From assembly GCF_030063245.1 (NCBI RefSeq), contig NZ_JASISR010000002.1, positions 186,001 through 250,000 of the forward strand: a stretch of 64,000 bases of DNA. Direction: 5' to 3'. The translations under genes and the position numbers were made by a program. How positions within the stretch are numbered: the first letter of the stretch is position 1; every line of letters begins with the position of its first letter. This DNA is from Paenarthrobacter sp. PH39-S1 (GTDB lineage Bacteria > Actinomycetota > Actinomycetes > Actinomycetales > Micrococcaceae). Below the pieces are notes generated by a model, which saw nothing but the letters and a program-made list of their open reading frames with translations, was not told where the DNA came from and made no database searches. Of the stretch, positions 8,757 to 17,495 are shown in pieces.

Positions 8757-9200
8757 TCAGGAGCCGGCGGCGATGGCGAAGCCGTCCCAGCCCTTGGATC
8801 CAGCCGTCTGGATCGCCGTTCCCTCCAGCGCCGGGCTGGCTCCGATGAATTCCAGCGAAGCCCGGATGGCGGCCGCGTCAGGATCCGTTTCCGGGTGCCA
8901 GCGCCGGGCCCACCCGAATGCTCACCTTGTGTGCTGCGCCGGCGCGTTCAATGTTCCGGCGGGCGACGGCGGCGTGCCCGGGTGAGTATTCACAGGTCAC
9001 CGCTGCCCGTCACCGCTGAACCACGCCAGCAGCATCAGGAGTTTGCCTGCCGTCGGCGCCACCTCGATCGGAGGCATCCCGGCCCGGCGCGCGGTGCTGA
9101 CGGCCTGGTCCAGCGCATCGTCCCCTTTCACCAGTGTCCCGGACAGAAAGTCCTCCACCTGGAGCCAGCCGTCTTGAGCCTGATGGTCAACCATGGCCAC
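8757..9200 (-). pseudogene. Decayed class I O-methyltransferase
   Basis: Three pieces of one O-methyltransferase are readable in order on the - strand, but in different frames. The N-terminal piece (8997-9200) contains GDDALDQAV and EVAPTAGKLLMLLAW and then stops. A second piece (about 8900-9005) reads VTCEYSPGHAAVARRNIERA and VSIRVGPAL. A third (8757-8895) reads AAAIRASLEFIGASP and TAIQTAGSKGWDGFAIA and ends in TGA. The SAM-binding loop (EIGTLGGYS-type) between pieces one and two, and the catalytic middle between two and three, are missing. Two internal deletions and the frame changes make this a non-functional remnant. Confidence 0.75.
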
Positions 9201-9268
9201 AGCCTAGCCGGCATCGCAGGTGCTGAACATGGAGGTCCTCCGCGGGTCAGGGCCCTGCTTTGCGCACC

Positions 9269-9640
9269 TCAGATGTTCTTGAGTGCCCGTTCCAAACGGT
9301 CCACCTTGCCGGTCAGTTCGCCGCTGTGTCCCGGACGGATATCGGCCTTCAGCACCAACGAGACCCTGCTGCCGAACGCCCCGACGGCCTCCGTCGCGCG
9401 CTTAACGACCTCCATCACCTCGTCCCAGTCGCCTTCGATGGTGGTGAACATGGAATCGGTGTGATTGGGGAGGCCGGATTCCCTGACCACCTTCACGGCG
9501 GCTGCTACGGCACTGTGGACGGACCCGTCGTCGGCCGTGCCGTCAGTATCGGGCACGGGGCCGGCCGAACTGCCGGTGAGGACAGTCGGCGCGCCGTGCA
9601 TTGGCGTTCCCGACGGGGCTACGGAGAAGGCAACAAGCAT
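9269..9640 (-). CDS. Thiamine-binding protein, MTH1187/YkoF-like family
   Basis: Protein of 123 residues of the MTH1187 (DUF77) family, small ferredoxin-like-fold proteins that bind thiamine. Conserved stretches are [10 protein letters not shown] at the N-terminus, [18 protein letters not shown] and [20 protein letters not shown]. An insertion of about 25 Gly/Thr/Ser-rich residues after residue 15 is longer than in most members. The start lies four bases after the stop of the ferredoxin gene, so the two are almost certainly co-transcribed. The biological reason for that pairing is not clear. Confidence 0.8.
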   Translation of the reverse strand: MLVAFSVAPSGTPMHGAPTVLTGSSAGPVPDTDGTADDGSVHSAVAAAVKVVRESGLPNHTDSMFTTIEGDWDEVMEVVKRATEAVGAFGSRVSLVLKADIRPGHSGELTGKVDRLERALKNI

Positions 9641-9644
9641 CGTT

Positions 9645-9845
9645 TCAGTCCTCTTCCGCCCACTCGATGGCCTGCGCCGGGCACAGGAAAATGGCCTTGT
9701 CGACGTTGCCGCGCTGCTCTTCCGGTGGCTCGTCCGTCTTCAACATGACCCGGCCATCCTCGGGATCCTGATCAAACACCAGAGGCGCGGCGATGATGCA
9801 GTTGCCGCTGCTGACGCAGCTGTAGGGCTCAATTTCAATTTTCAT
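9645..9845 (-). CDS. Small [3Fe-4S]-type ferredoxin
   Basis: Protein of 66 residues, typical of the single-cluster ferredoxins that pass electrons to cytochromes P450 and other oxygenases. Cysteines stand at 10, 16 and 55 (CVSSGNC and LCPAQAI). The position of the fourth ligand is not a cysteine, indicating a 3Fe-4S cluster. The start is set by GGAGGAGACAACCG before the ATG; an earlier in-frame ATG would add a non-homologous leader. No P450 gene is next to it, and its partner cannot be named. It is followed by the thiamine-binding protein gene after four bases. Confidence 0.88.
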   Translation of the reverse strand: MKIEIEPYSCVSSGNCIIAAPLVFDQDPEDGRVMLKTDEPPEEQRGNVDKAIFLCPAQAIEWAEED

Positions 9846-10015
9846 CGGTTGTCTCCTCCAAAACAGGACTCCGGCGGGCTGCAAGCACGCCCCTGTCACT
9901 CCCATTTTCCCCCATCACACCAAACCAGTCTACGGAGCCGGCCTGGAAGGCACCTTCCTTATCCCCGGCGGCCATCCATTGAGGACATGCGGAGAGCTCG
10001 CGTAGGGTCATACCC

Positions 10016-10504
10016 ATGCATCCCTTCCCGCTGGCCATGGCTGTGGCCAGGACGAGCAATGGTTCCGATTTCGCCGCCATGATGGGCGTGCTTTTGCTGG
10101 TCCTCATGCTCGAGTTGGTCGTCTTCCTCGTGTTCTACGCCGCCTACGGAATTGCCTGGCTGGGCGTGTTCCGGAAGGCCGGCTATCCCGGCTGGGCCGG
10201 CTTTGTGCCGTTCTACAACACCTGGGTGCTAGCCAAAATCGGCGGCCGCAGGGAGTCCGATTTCTGGCTGACGCTCATCCCGTATGCCGGCATTTACTGG
10301 CAGGTACTGATCCTCAACAACGTCTCCAAATCCTTCGGCAAGGACAGCGCCTTCACCGTGGGTCTGGTCTTCCTGCCGTGGGTCTTTGCCGGCATACTGT
10401 CCTTCGGCGATGCGCGCTACCTGGGTCCGTCCTACCGCGATCCCCAGATGCTCGCTTACGGGGGCTACCCGCAGCCGTATGGGCAGAACCCGCCGCCGCC
10501 GTAA
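10016..10504 (+). CDS. DUF5684-type multipass membrane protein
   Basis: Protein of 162 residues with about four hydrophobic segments (about 20-50, 60-75, 85-105, 115-130) and a Pro/Tyr/Gly-rich cytoplasmic tail. The region AGYPGWAGFVPFYNTWVLAKIGG is diagnostic of DUF5684-like proteins, which are often fused to or neighbours of signal peptidases. No catalytic residues are visible and the function is unknown. It is transcribed alone on + between divergent neighbours. The N-terminal Met could also be at residue 8. Confidence 0.75.
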   Translation: MHPFPLAMAVARTSNGSDFAAMMGVLLLVLMLELVVFLVFYAAYGIAWLGVFRKAGYPGWAGFVPFYNTWVLAKIGGRRESDFWLTLIPYAGIYWQVLILNNVSKSFGKDSAFTVGLVFLPWVFAGILSFGDARYLGPSYRDPQMLAYGGYPQPYGQNPPPP

Positions 10505-10567
10505 CGGCAACCCGGCTATTGACCGGAGCCCGTGGCACAACTGAACCTGGAGCCCGTGGCCAGCAGT

Positions 10568-10879
10568 TCAGGCCCAGCCGAGGAGGCGCAGACCCGCCGC
10601 GGCGCCGGCTCCGACCAGCACCACCACCAGAAACGGCGCCTTGAACCGGAGGGCGACGGCGGCGGCCAGCAGCGCGCCCAAGCGCGCGTCGGTCACGAGG
10701 TGCTGGCCGCTGACCGCGGCGTTCAGCACCGTCAGCGCAGCCAGCAGTCCAATGGTTAGGGTGCCCGCAACCCGTGACATCCGCGGATTGGCCAGCACCT
10801 TAGCGGGCACCAGATATCCGAGCAGCTTCGTTCCGAAGGCCAGTGCCGCCGAGAGCAGGATCCATGGCCACAGATTCAT
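10568..10879 (-). CDS. azlD: AzlD-family branched-chain amino acid transport subunit
   Basis: Small integral membrane protein of 103 residues with four predicted membrane segments, matching AzlD in length and in the patterns LAFGTKLLGYLVPAKVL and LVGAGAAAGLRLLG. AzlD pairs with AzlC to form an exporter of branched-chain amino acids or similar substrates. Its ATG overlaps the azlC stop (ATGA), giving translational coupling and the equal expression expected of a two-subunit complex. It is the last gene of a four-gene - strand unit. Confidence 0.85.
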   Translation of the reverse strand: MNLWPWILLSAALAFGTKLLGYLVPAKVLANPRMSRVAGTLTIGLLAALTVLNAAVSGQHLVTDARLGALLAAAVALRFKAPFLVVVLVGAGAAAGLRLLGWA

Positions 10880-11655
10880 GATGCGCCTTCCGCTGCGCCG
10901 TCGTCGTGGCCGCGTCCGAACCGTTCGGCTTGCCCGTGTGCCGCGGCGTCGTGGGCGTACGGTTCCACGTCGGGTTCCATGCCGTCGTGCTCGTGCCCGT
11001 GCCGGAACCAGCCGATCAGTCCGGCCACGACCGCGGCGACCAGAATGGGTATGCCAGGAGGAACAAACGGAGCGGTCAGCAAGGTAGCGACGGCACAGAC
11101 GCCGGCTATCACCGCGGGCTGCCGTGCTTTGATACGTGGCCAGAGCAGGCCCAGAAATGCGGCGACGGCGGCCCCGTCCAGGCCCCAGTGCTTCGGGTCA
11201 CCCAGGGCGTCGCCGACCAATGCGCCGCCGGCGGTGAAGACGTTCCAGAGGACAAACACGCCAATTCCGGCGACCCAGAATCCGCGGCGCTGCTCCAGCA
11301 GGTCGGTTTGTCCGGTGCCGGTCGCCGCGGATTCGTCGATGGTCAGCTGAGCTGCGGCAATTTTGAGCATGCCGCGCGGGCGCAGCAGCGCGTTAAGCTG
11401 CATGCCGTACACACCGTTACGGATCCCCAGCAGCGCCGCAGCGCTCATGGCCGCAAGGCCGCTGCCGCCCCCGCTGAGCACACCGATGAAGGCAAACTGT
11501 GACCCTCCGCTGAACAGCAACAGGCTCAGCGCCATCGTCTGCCAGAAGTCCAGCCCCGACGTCACGGATAGCGCCCCGAAGGAGATGCCGTACAGCCCGG
11601 TAGCGATACTGATGGACACGCCAACGCGGACAGCAGGCGATTTCAGAAAGGTCAT
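10876..11655 (-). CDS. azlC: AzlC-family branched-chain amino acid permease
   Basis: Membrane protein of 259 residues, the large subunit of the AzlCD exporter. It contains the family blocks ATGLYGISFGALSVTSGLDF, SLLLFSGGSQFAFIGVL and LGIRNGVYGMQLNALL. A histidine- and acid-rich cytoplasmic C-terminus (GHEHDGMEPDVEP) is an addition not needed for the fold. The chosen ATG overlaps the stop of the upstream DoxX-like gene (TGATG) and matches the family N-terminus; a longer upstream reading is low-complexity and unlikely. Azl proteins are known in Bacillus for azaleucine resistance; the real substrate here is unknown. Confidence 0.88.
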   Translation of the reverse strand: MTFLKSPAVRVGVSISIATGLYGISFGALSVTSGLDFWQTMALSLLLFSGGSQFAFIGVLSGGGSGLAAMSAAALLGIRNGVYGMQLNALLRPRGMLKIAAAQLTIDESAATGTGQTDLLEQRRGFWVAGIGVFVLWNVFTAGGALVGDALGDPKHWGLDGAAVAAFLGLLWPRIKARQPAVIAGVCAVATLLTAPFVPPGIPILVAAVVAGLIGWFRHGHEHDGMEPDVEPYAHDAAAHGQAERFGRGHDDGAAEGAS

Positions 11656-12059
11656 CAGGCCCGGCGCAGCCGCCACGCCCACAGTATCAGGGGCACTTGA
11701 AGCGGCAACCGGACCGCATGGATCAGCCTCCCGCGCGGCGTTCCTCCCAATCCGAAGGCGCGCTGCAGAGCGGTGATGTGACCGGCGGTGAAGGCGCCGA
11801 ACATCACCGCGGTGGCCGTCGCGGCAACCTTGCGCGTCGCCGGGATCAGGAGCCCGACGGCGGCGGCCGCTTCCGGTATCGCGCTCAGCGCCACCCATTC
11901 GTCCCGGCTCATCACGCCGCAACGGCTACCGGCATCCGTGCACAGCGCCGGCGGGACCACTGCGTAAAAAAATCCCGGATTGCGCAGGTGTGCCACGGTG
12001 CTGGCCCCCAGCACCGCCGCGAGTCCCAGGACCGGGTAGTTGATCCGAACCGTTTTCAC
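11655..12059 (-). CDS. DoxX-like membrane protein
   Basis: Protein of 134 residues with four predicted membrane segments and a DoxX-like layout: LGLAAVLGASTVAHLRNPGFF, then PEAAAAVGLLIPATRKVAA, then VMFGAFTAGHITALQ. It starts with GTG overlapping the stop of the frameshifted GH15 gene (GTGA) and ends overlapping azlC. DoxX-like proteins are linked to redox or oxidative-stress complexes in some bacteria, but no partner is evident here. A second small DoxX-like protein occurs near the other GH15 gene at 58.6-59.0 kb. Confidence 0.7.
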   Translation of the reverse strand: MKTVRINYPVLGLAAVLGASTVAHLRNPGFFYAVVPPALCTDAGSRCGVMSRDEWVALSAIPEAAAAVGLLIPATRKVAATATAVMFGAFTAGHITALQRAFGLGGTPRGRLIHAVRLPLQVPLILWAWRLRRA

Positions 12060-13887
12060 CCCCGCGCTCCGTGCCCGGCAGAGACCAGGCTCAGCCGGTC
12101 CACACCGTGCAGGGCGTCGGCCGCGCGGACCAGTGCCAGATGCGAGAAAGCCTGCGGGAAGTTGCCCGCCATCCGGCCTTCGGAGACCGCGTACTCCTCG
12201 CTGAGGAGCCCGAGCTCGTTGGACAGGCCCACCAGGGCGTCCATCAGCCCGCCGGCATCGTCAACGCGCCCACTGCGCGCATACTGCTCCACCAGCCAGA
12301 AGGAGCACGCCAGGAAGGGGTGTTCCCCGGGTTCCAGTCCGTCCACCCCGGTGTCCGTGCGGTAGCGCAGCAGCAGCGCGTCGGGGGCGGACGCATCAAG
12401 CAGCTCCTGCTCAAGGCGCACCACCGTGCCCAACATTTTGTCGTCGTCGTACGCCAGAAAGCCCACTTGCGGAATGCACAGCAGGGAGGCATCGGTATGC
12501 GTGCCCCCGTACGTCTGCGTGAACGTGTTAAGCTCCGCGTTGAAACCGTGGGTAAGGATTTCTTCCCGCAGCCGGTCACGCAGTTCCTTCCAGCGCTTTA
12601 CCGGCCCGGTCATGCCATGGTCAAGGACTGCCCGGACAGCGGAATCGAAGGCCGCCCACATCATCACGCGGGAATGCGTGAAATATTTCGGCTCTCCCCG
12701 CATCTCCCAGATGCCGTTGTCTTCCTCTCAAGGTGCTTCTCCGCAAAGCCGAGCAGGGCGCGCTCCAGGGGCCAGGAAAAGTGGTCCTCGGCACCGCCGG
12801 CCAGCCGCAGCTTCTCCAACGCCACCATCACCTCGCCCACAACGTCGGCCTGATACTGCCTCACGGCGCCGTTGCCGATCCGCACCGGCGCGGAATCTTC
12901 ATAGCCCGGCAGGTGCGGCAGTTCCATTTCGGTCAGGTCCCGCTCACCGGAAAGTCCGTACATGATCTGCAGGTCCTCCGGATCCCCTGCCACCGCGCGC
13001 AGCAACCAGTTCCGCCAGTGCATGGCCTCGTCCGCGTACCCGTGGGTCAGCATCGCCTGCAGTGTCAGCGCGGCGTCGCGCAGCCAGCAGAACCGGTAAT
13101 CCCAGTTGCGTGCGCCGCCGAAATTCTCGGGCAGCGAGGTGGTGGGAGCGGCGACAATGCCGCCCGTGTCCTCGTGTGTCAGCGCCCGCAGCACCAGTAG
13201 CGACCGTTTCACGGCAGGGGCGTACGCGCCATCCAGGGTGCATGCTGCCGCCCATTCGGACCAATACCTGAGGGTTTCAGCGAGCGCCACGTCCACCTCA
13301 ATGCCGGGGGGAACCTGCCGGTGCGAGGGATACCAAGTCAGCTCCAGATCCACGGTCTGCCCTGCGGCAACGATGAATTCCCCGCTGTGCTTGTGGTCCG
13401 CGGCCACCGGCAGCACGTCCCCGCGCAGCACCAATGCGTCCGGCCCGGCCACCGCGAGCAGCACCTGGTTGCCTTCCGCATCGGGCATCCGGCTCATCCA
13501 CGGGAGCACCGTGCCGTAACCGAAACGGATCTTGATTTCCTGGTGCATCCGCACACTGCCGCTGAGTCCTTCCACACGGCGGACCAGCGAGGCGCGCCTG
13601 TCGCCCACCGGCATGAACTCGGTGACGCGGACGCTGCCGCCGTCCGCGTGCCAGTCGGTCTGCAGCACAAAGGTGCCGTCAACGTAGCCGCGGCGCACCA
13701 CGACGGCGTCCGCCGCCAAGGGCGCCAACAGCCAGCGGCCATTCTCTTCCGTACCCACCAGGGCGCCGAAGAGCGAGGGGGAATCAAAACGCGGGAAGCA
13801 GAGCCAGTCAACGCTGCCGGTGGGGGAGACCAGCGGTCCGGTGTGCAGATCCGAAAGTAACGCGTAATCCTCGATGCGTGATGCCAT
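12056..13887 (-). pseudogene. GH15 glucoamylase/trehalase-like enzyme, split by a one-base deletion
   Basis: The gene would encode about 610 residues of a glycoside hydrolase family 15 enzyme that cleaves alpha-glucosidic bonds (glucoamylase or trehalase type). The N-terminal part (12664-13887) has IEDYALLSDLHTGPLVSPTG, FGGARNWDYRFCWLRDAALT and PLERALLGFAEKHLE. The C-terminal part (12056-12703) continues with MRGEPKYFTHSRVMMWAAFD and SEEYAVSEGRMAGNFPQAFS. At about 12725 the codon after HLE has only two bases (AG), so the frame is lost before the expected DNGIWEMRGEP segment. That segment carries a catalytic acid, so neither half alone should work. It is the first gene of the GH15-DoxX-azlC-azlD unit. 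A sequencing error is possible. Confidence 0.8.
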
Positions 13888-13951
13888 GAATCCATGCAAT
13901 CACATCCGGCAGACGTTTCCCTCCCGGGCCGGTCCAGGCGGCCGGGTCAGA

Positions 13952-14857
13952 TCAGGAGCCGGACAGGACGGCGCGCGCCTGTGCCGGCGCGTTAGTGGTG
14001 ATCTCCTCAATGCCCAGTCCGGCACAGAACCGGACGTCGTCGGGTTCGTCCACGGTCCAGACGCGGAACCTGATCCCCGCGTCTGACCAGCGCCCGATCC
14101 GGTCCGCGTGGTCACGCACGTAGGCCAGCCCGGGCCCAGCGATCCCTGCCACGCCGTCGTCGAGCAGCCGTTCTCCCTCGGCGAGCGCCGCCTGCGCAAA
14201 CGCCTGGGCATCAATGCCCGGATCTGCGGCGGCAACCGCATCGACGTCGGCATCCGCAATACCGGCAATCAGCTGGCACAGATGGCGCGCCGGGACCGTC
14301 CCGGCCAGATATTCCATGGCCCGGGGATTGAAGCTCATGAACGAGAGCAAAATGTTTCCGGCCGTGGACGGCCCTGGCAGCCAGCCCCGCAGCCGCAGAA
14401 CTTCCAGGGTCCTATCCACCAGCTTCGCCGGACACTGCGCCGTGCCTGAATATTTGAACTCCACAGCGAGCCCTATGTCCCTCCCGGCGCCGCGGAGGAT
14501 ATCCAGCAGCTCCCCGAACGTGAGCAGCTGATCGCTGGCCCCCCCATACCCGGCCGGAATACGTGCGCCCTTCCAGGAGCAGAAATCCAGCGAGCGCAGC
14601 TCCGCGAGCGTCCATTGCGCTACCGGGCCGGACCCGTTGGACGTGCGGTCCAATGTGCGGTCGTGCAGCAGCACGAGCTCGCCGTCCGACGTCAGCTGCA
14701 GATCGCACTCAACTCCATCGGCCCCGTCGGCAATTGCCTGCAGATACGCGGCCCGGGTATGCTCGGCGAAACGGGCGCTTGAGCCGCGGTGCGCGTAGAT
14801 CAGTGGCGTCATGGCACCACGGTATTCCATCGCTGCTGTTTCATGCCTGCCGTTCAT
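13952..14857 (-). CDS. Glycerophosphodiester phosphodiesterase
   Basis: GDPD-family enzyme of about 301 residues that releases glycerol-3-phosphate from glycerophosphodiesters. The catalytic signature is complete: HRGSSARFAEHTRAAY near residues 23-38, GADGVECDLQLTSDGELVLLHD with the metal ligands, and RVWTVDEPDDV near the end. The first ATG is preceded by GGAAGGCAGG; a later ATG (MTPLIYAHRG) at 14812 would give the minimal catalytic core. There is no signal peptide, so it acts inside the cell. It is oriented head-to-head with the DUF445 gene. Confidence 0.9.
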   Translation of the reverse strand: MNGRHETAAMEYRGAMTPLIYAHRGSSARFAEHTRAAYLQAIADGADGVECDLQLTSDGELVLLHDRTLDRTSNGSGPVAQWTLAELRSLDFCSWKGARIPAGYGGASDQLLTFGELLDILRGAGRDIGLAVEFKYSGTAQCPAKLVDRTLEVLRLRGWLPGPSTAGNILLSFMSFNPRAMEYLAGTVPARHLCQLIAGIADADVDAVAAADPGIDAQAFAQAALAEGERLLDDGVAGIAGPGLAYVRDHADRIGRWSDAGIRFRVWTVDEPDDVRFCAGLGIEEITTNAPAQARAVLSGS

Positions 14858-14908
14858 CCTGCCTTCCGGGCAGCAAGGGCGGTAACCGGCAGCTTAACCT
14901 ACGCTTAG

Positions 14909-16252
14909 ATGATGGCGCTCACCGATCAGTCCCAACCCGCAGGGTCCAATTCCGCGCATGTTCCGCCGGAGAATGGCACCGGTCCCGCCGTCGCGCGTCG
15001 GCCCGCTGCCGGCACCGATGCCGAAAAGGCCGCTGCGCTGCGCCGAATGAAGACCCTGGCGCTCTCGCTGCTGATCCTGATGGCCGTCATCTTCACCGTG
15101 TCCTTTGCCCTGCAGCGGCAGTACCCGTGGCTGGAATACGTGCGGGCGGCCAGCGAGGGTGGCATGGTCGGTGCGCTGGCGGACTGGTTCGCGGTCACGG
15201 CCCTGTTCAAATACCCGATGGGCATCAAGATCCCGCACACCGCGATCATTCCCAACCGCAAGGACGCCATCGGCGCCAGTCTGGGCGACTTTGTGGAGAC
15301 AAATTTCCTTTCCGAAACGGTGGTGCAGGAAAAACTGGCGAGCATGGGGATCGCACAGAAGGTCGGTGCCTGGCTGTCCAAACCGGCCAGCGCCGAGCGG
15401 ATCGCGACCGAGGGCTCCGCCGCCATCCGCGGAGCGATGAAAATCCTCAAGGACGAGGACGTTCGTGACGTGATCGAATCGATGGTCCGCAAGCATCTGG
15501 TGGATCCGCCATGGGGGCCGCCTGTGGGCCGGATGGCGGAACGGATTTTCGACGACGGCCACCACCACCAGCTCGTCGATCTGCTGGTGGACACCGCCTC
15601 GGACTGGGTGGACCACAACCACGAGGTCATCAGTTCACTGGTGTCGGACCGCTCCCCCGTTTGGGTGCCGACGTTCGTGGACGGACTGGTCGGGGACAAG
15701 GTCTACACGGAGCTGTACAAGTTTGTGCGCGCCGTGCAGACGAATCCACAGCACCAGGTCAGGCTGCAGCTGGACATGTATCTGAAGAATCTCGCCCAGG
15801 ACCTCCAATATGATCCGGCCATGATTGCCCGGGCGGATGCCATCAAGGAACAGATCCTGGATGATCCGCGGGTCCGTGAGCTCGCCGGTCGGACCTGGGA
15901 GACCGTCAAGACCGCGCTGCTGACCGCGGTTGATGACCCGCAGAGCGAGCTGCGGATCAAGTTCACGGCGGCGGTCCGTGATTTCGGCACGCGCCTGGTG
16001 GAGGATCCGGAACTGGCCGGCAAGATCAATGCCTGGATCGGCGATGCAGCGTCGTACCTTGTGAAGACTTACCGGCATGAGATCGCCTCCGTCATCACCG
16101 ACACCGTGGAACGCTGGGACGCGGTGGAAACCTCGCAGAAGATTGAGCTTCAGGTGGGGAAGGATCTGCAGTTCATCCGGATCAACGGCACCGTTGTCGG
16201 AGCGCTGGCCGGGCTCGTCATCTTCGCTGTTGCGACGCTGATCTTCCGGTAG
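14909..16252 (+). CDS. DUF445 (YjiN-like) membrane-anchored protein
   Basis: Protein of 447 residues. A disordered N-terminus (about 1-45) leads to one membrane segment (about 50-70). Next come the DUF445 hallmark EGGMVGALADWFAVTALFKYP and IPHTAIIPNRKDAIGASLGDF, a long helical middle, and a second membrane segment at the C-terminus (GTVVGALAGLVIFAVATLIF). The family is widespread and of unknown function; the two ends anchored in the membrane suggest a bridging helical structure. It is transcribed alone. Confidence 0.85.
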   Translation: MMALTDQSQPAGSNSAHVPPENGTGPAVARRPAAGTDAEKAAALRRMKTLALSLLILMAVIFTVSFALQRQYPWLEYVRAASEGGMVGALADWFAVTALFKYPMGIKIPHTAIIPNRKDAIGASLGDFVETNFLSETVVQEKLASMGIAQKVGAWLSKPASAERIATEGSAAIRGAMKILKDEDVRDVIESMVRKHLVDPPWGPPVGRMAERIFDDGHHHQLVDLLVDTASDWVDHNHEVISSLVSDRSPVWVPTFVDGLVGDKVYTELYKFVRAVQTNPQHQVRLQLDMYLKNLAQDLQYDPAMIARADAIKEQILDDPRVRELAGRTWETVKTALLTAVDDPQSELRIKFTAAVRDFGTRLVEDPELAGKINAWIGDAASYLVKTYRHEIASVITDTVERWDAVETSQKIELQVGKDLQFIRINGTVVGALAGLVIFAVATLIFR

Positions 16253-16316
16253 CCGACGTTCCGCGCCGGAGCGGCGCCGGTCGCCCAGCAACCCGGGCGG
16301 TCAGGTCCCGCGACGG

Positions 16317-17210
16317 TCACCGTTGAGAACTTTGTCCGCTGTCCTTTCGGCCCAGGTGCGGTAATGACAGACGACGGCGGGAGGCCCCAGCCGGGGCGGA
16401 AGGGCCAATATTCCGGACCCTGCGCCCCCTGGGGCGCTCCAGTTCAATGTGGAGGTCCGCCGGGAAAATCAACGGTGCAGGGCCGAACGCCTTCCGCGTG
16501 GCCGCGACGACGGCGCGGCCCATGATCAGGTTCCCGCCGCCACCGATCACAGCCCCGATGCCGAACGGAACGGCCCGCCCGAGCCAGGCCGTTCCCTCAC
16601 GGAGCAGCAGCTTCTTCAAAAAACGCTTCTGAAGCTGCACGCCGACGTTCTTCACGGCCGACGTCGGCATGCCCTTACCCACAACCAGTCCCCACGCCTT
16701 CATCGGAGTCTGACCCGTTCCGAGCATATGCCCGGTCAGGCCCTGGACCATTGAGGTGCCTTCCTCGCCCAGCATGATCGCCATCACCGTGGTCCGAGCC
16801 CGTTCCGGATCCGCCAAGCGCACCCCGTGAAGCTCCGCCACGGACTGTGCGTAAAGTGCGGTCGTCTCCAGAAAGGCCACGGTTGCGGCCGCCGAAATGG
16901 ACAGCGAGGCCACCGTCCCCAGTCCCGGAACTATCGCGGCGGCACCGATCGCGGCGCCTCCGCCCGAAACCGTTCTGAGGAAATCCCGTTCCAACATGGC
17001 ACTGAGCTGCGCCGTTGAAGCGTGCGGATGTTTGTGCCGGAGTCGGCGCAGATTAGCCAGCACCAGCGGCCGCTGGACGTCCACGGCCCGCAGCAGTGCC
17101 TTTGCAACGGCGGGTTTGGGATTGCCCTGCGTATCGAACGCCGCCTCGGTGGCTATCCGCACGGCCGGATTCGCTTTGCCGCGCCCCTTTAATTTCAGCT
17201 GCTTCGCCAT
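16317..17210 (-). CDS. EcsC-like hypothetical protein
   Basis: Protein of 297 residues. The chosen ATG (MAKQLKLKGRGKANP) has AGGGG upstream. A basic N-terminus precedes a Gly/Ala-rich hydrophobic region (about 88-125), and a second glycine-rich hydrophobic stretch lies near residue 220 (VPFGIGAVIGGGGNLIMGRA). The central pattern ELHGVRLADPERARTTVMAIML is reminiscent of EcsC-family proteins, which associate with membranes. The C-terminal 35 residues are Arg/Ser-rich. Function unknown; the family placement is moderate at best. Confidence 0.6.
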   Translation of the reverse strand: MAKQLKLKGRGKANPAVRIATEAAFDTQGNPKPAVAKALLRAVDVQRPLVLANLRRLRHKHPHASTAQLSAMLERDFLRTVSGGGAAIGAAAIVPGLGTVASLSISAAATVAFLETTALYAQSVAELHGVRLADPERARTTVMAIMLGEEGTSMVQGLTGHMLGTGQTPMKAWGLVVGKGMPTSAVKNVGVQLQKRFLKKLLLREGTAWLGRAVPFGIGAVIGGGGNLIMGRAVVAATRKAFGPAPLIFPADLHIELERPRGRRVRNIGPSAPAGASRRRLSLPHLGRKDSGQSSQR

Positions 17211-17395
17211 CTGTACCCCTGACCTCGGTTGCTGGTTAAAGCGTAACGCCCGGCGGCTGTGAACCCGAGGGGGTGCGCGCGGCGGACCCCCTCGGCTGTG
17301 GCACTTAAACCGGTGAAACTCTGACACCGAAGAACCTAAAACCTACGCCCTCCCGCGCCCCAAGGCCCCAGGCCCCAAGGCCCCAAGGATACTAT

Positions 17396-17460
17396 CTGTG
17401 TTTTGTTGGTATTGCTTGACAAACGAAGAGAAACACAGATAAAGTCAATGAAACCAACAT
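17396..17460 (+). promoter_or_regulatory. Promoter and FruR-type operator of the fructose PTS operon
   Basis: TTGACA at 17416-17421 and GATAAA at 17438-17443, 16 bases apart, form a sigma-A-like promoter. Two nested inverted repeats surround it: CTGTGTTT (17396-17403) with AAACACAG (17431-17438), and TGTTGGT (17404-17410) with ACCAACA (17453-17459). The AT-rich stretch stands out from its surroundings. The repeats are good candidates for binding of the DeoR-family regulator encoded just downstream. Confidence 0.65.
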
Positions 17461-17495
17461 CTTTGTGATGCTCGTCACGACACCCTGGAGGCCCG

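Noticed and set aside
17358-17388. Short CCCCAAGG/CCCCAGG tandem repeat upstream of the fructose promoter
   Set aside because: Low-complexity slippage-like sequence without conserved spacing; no function can be supported.
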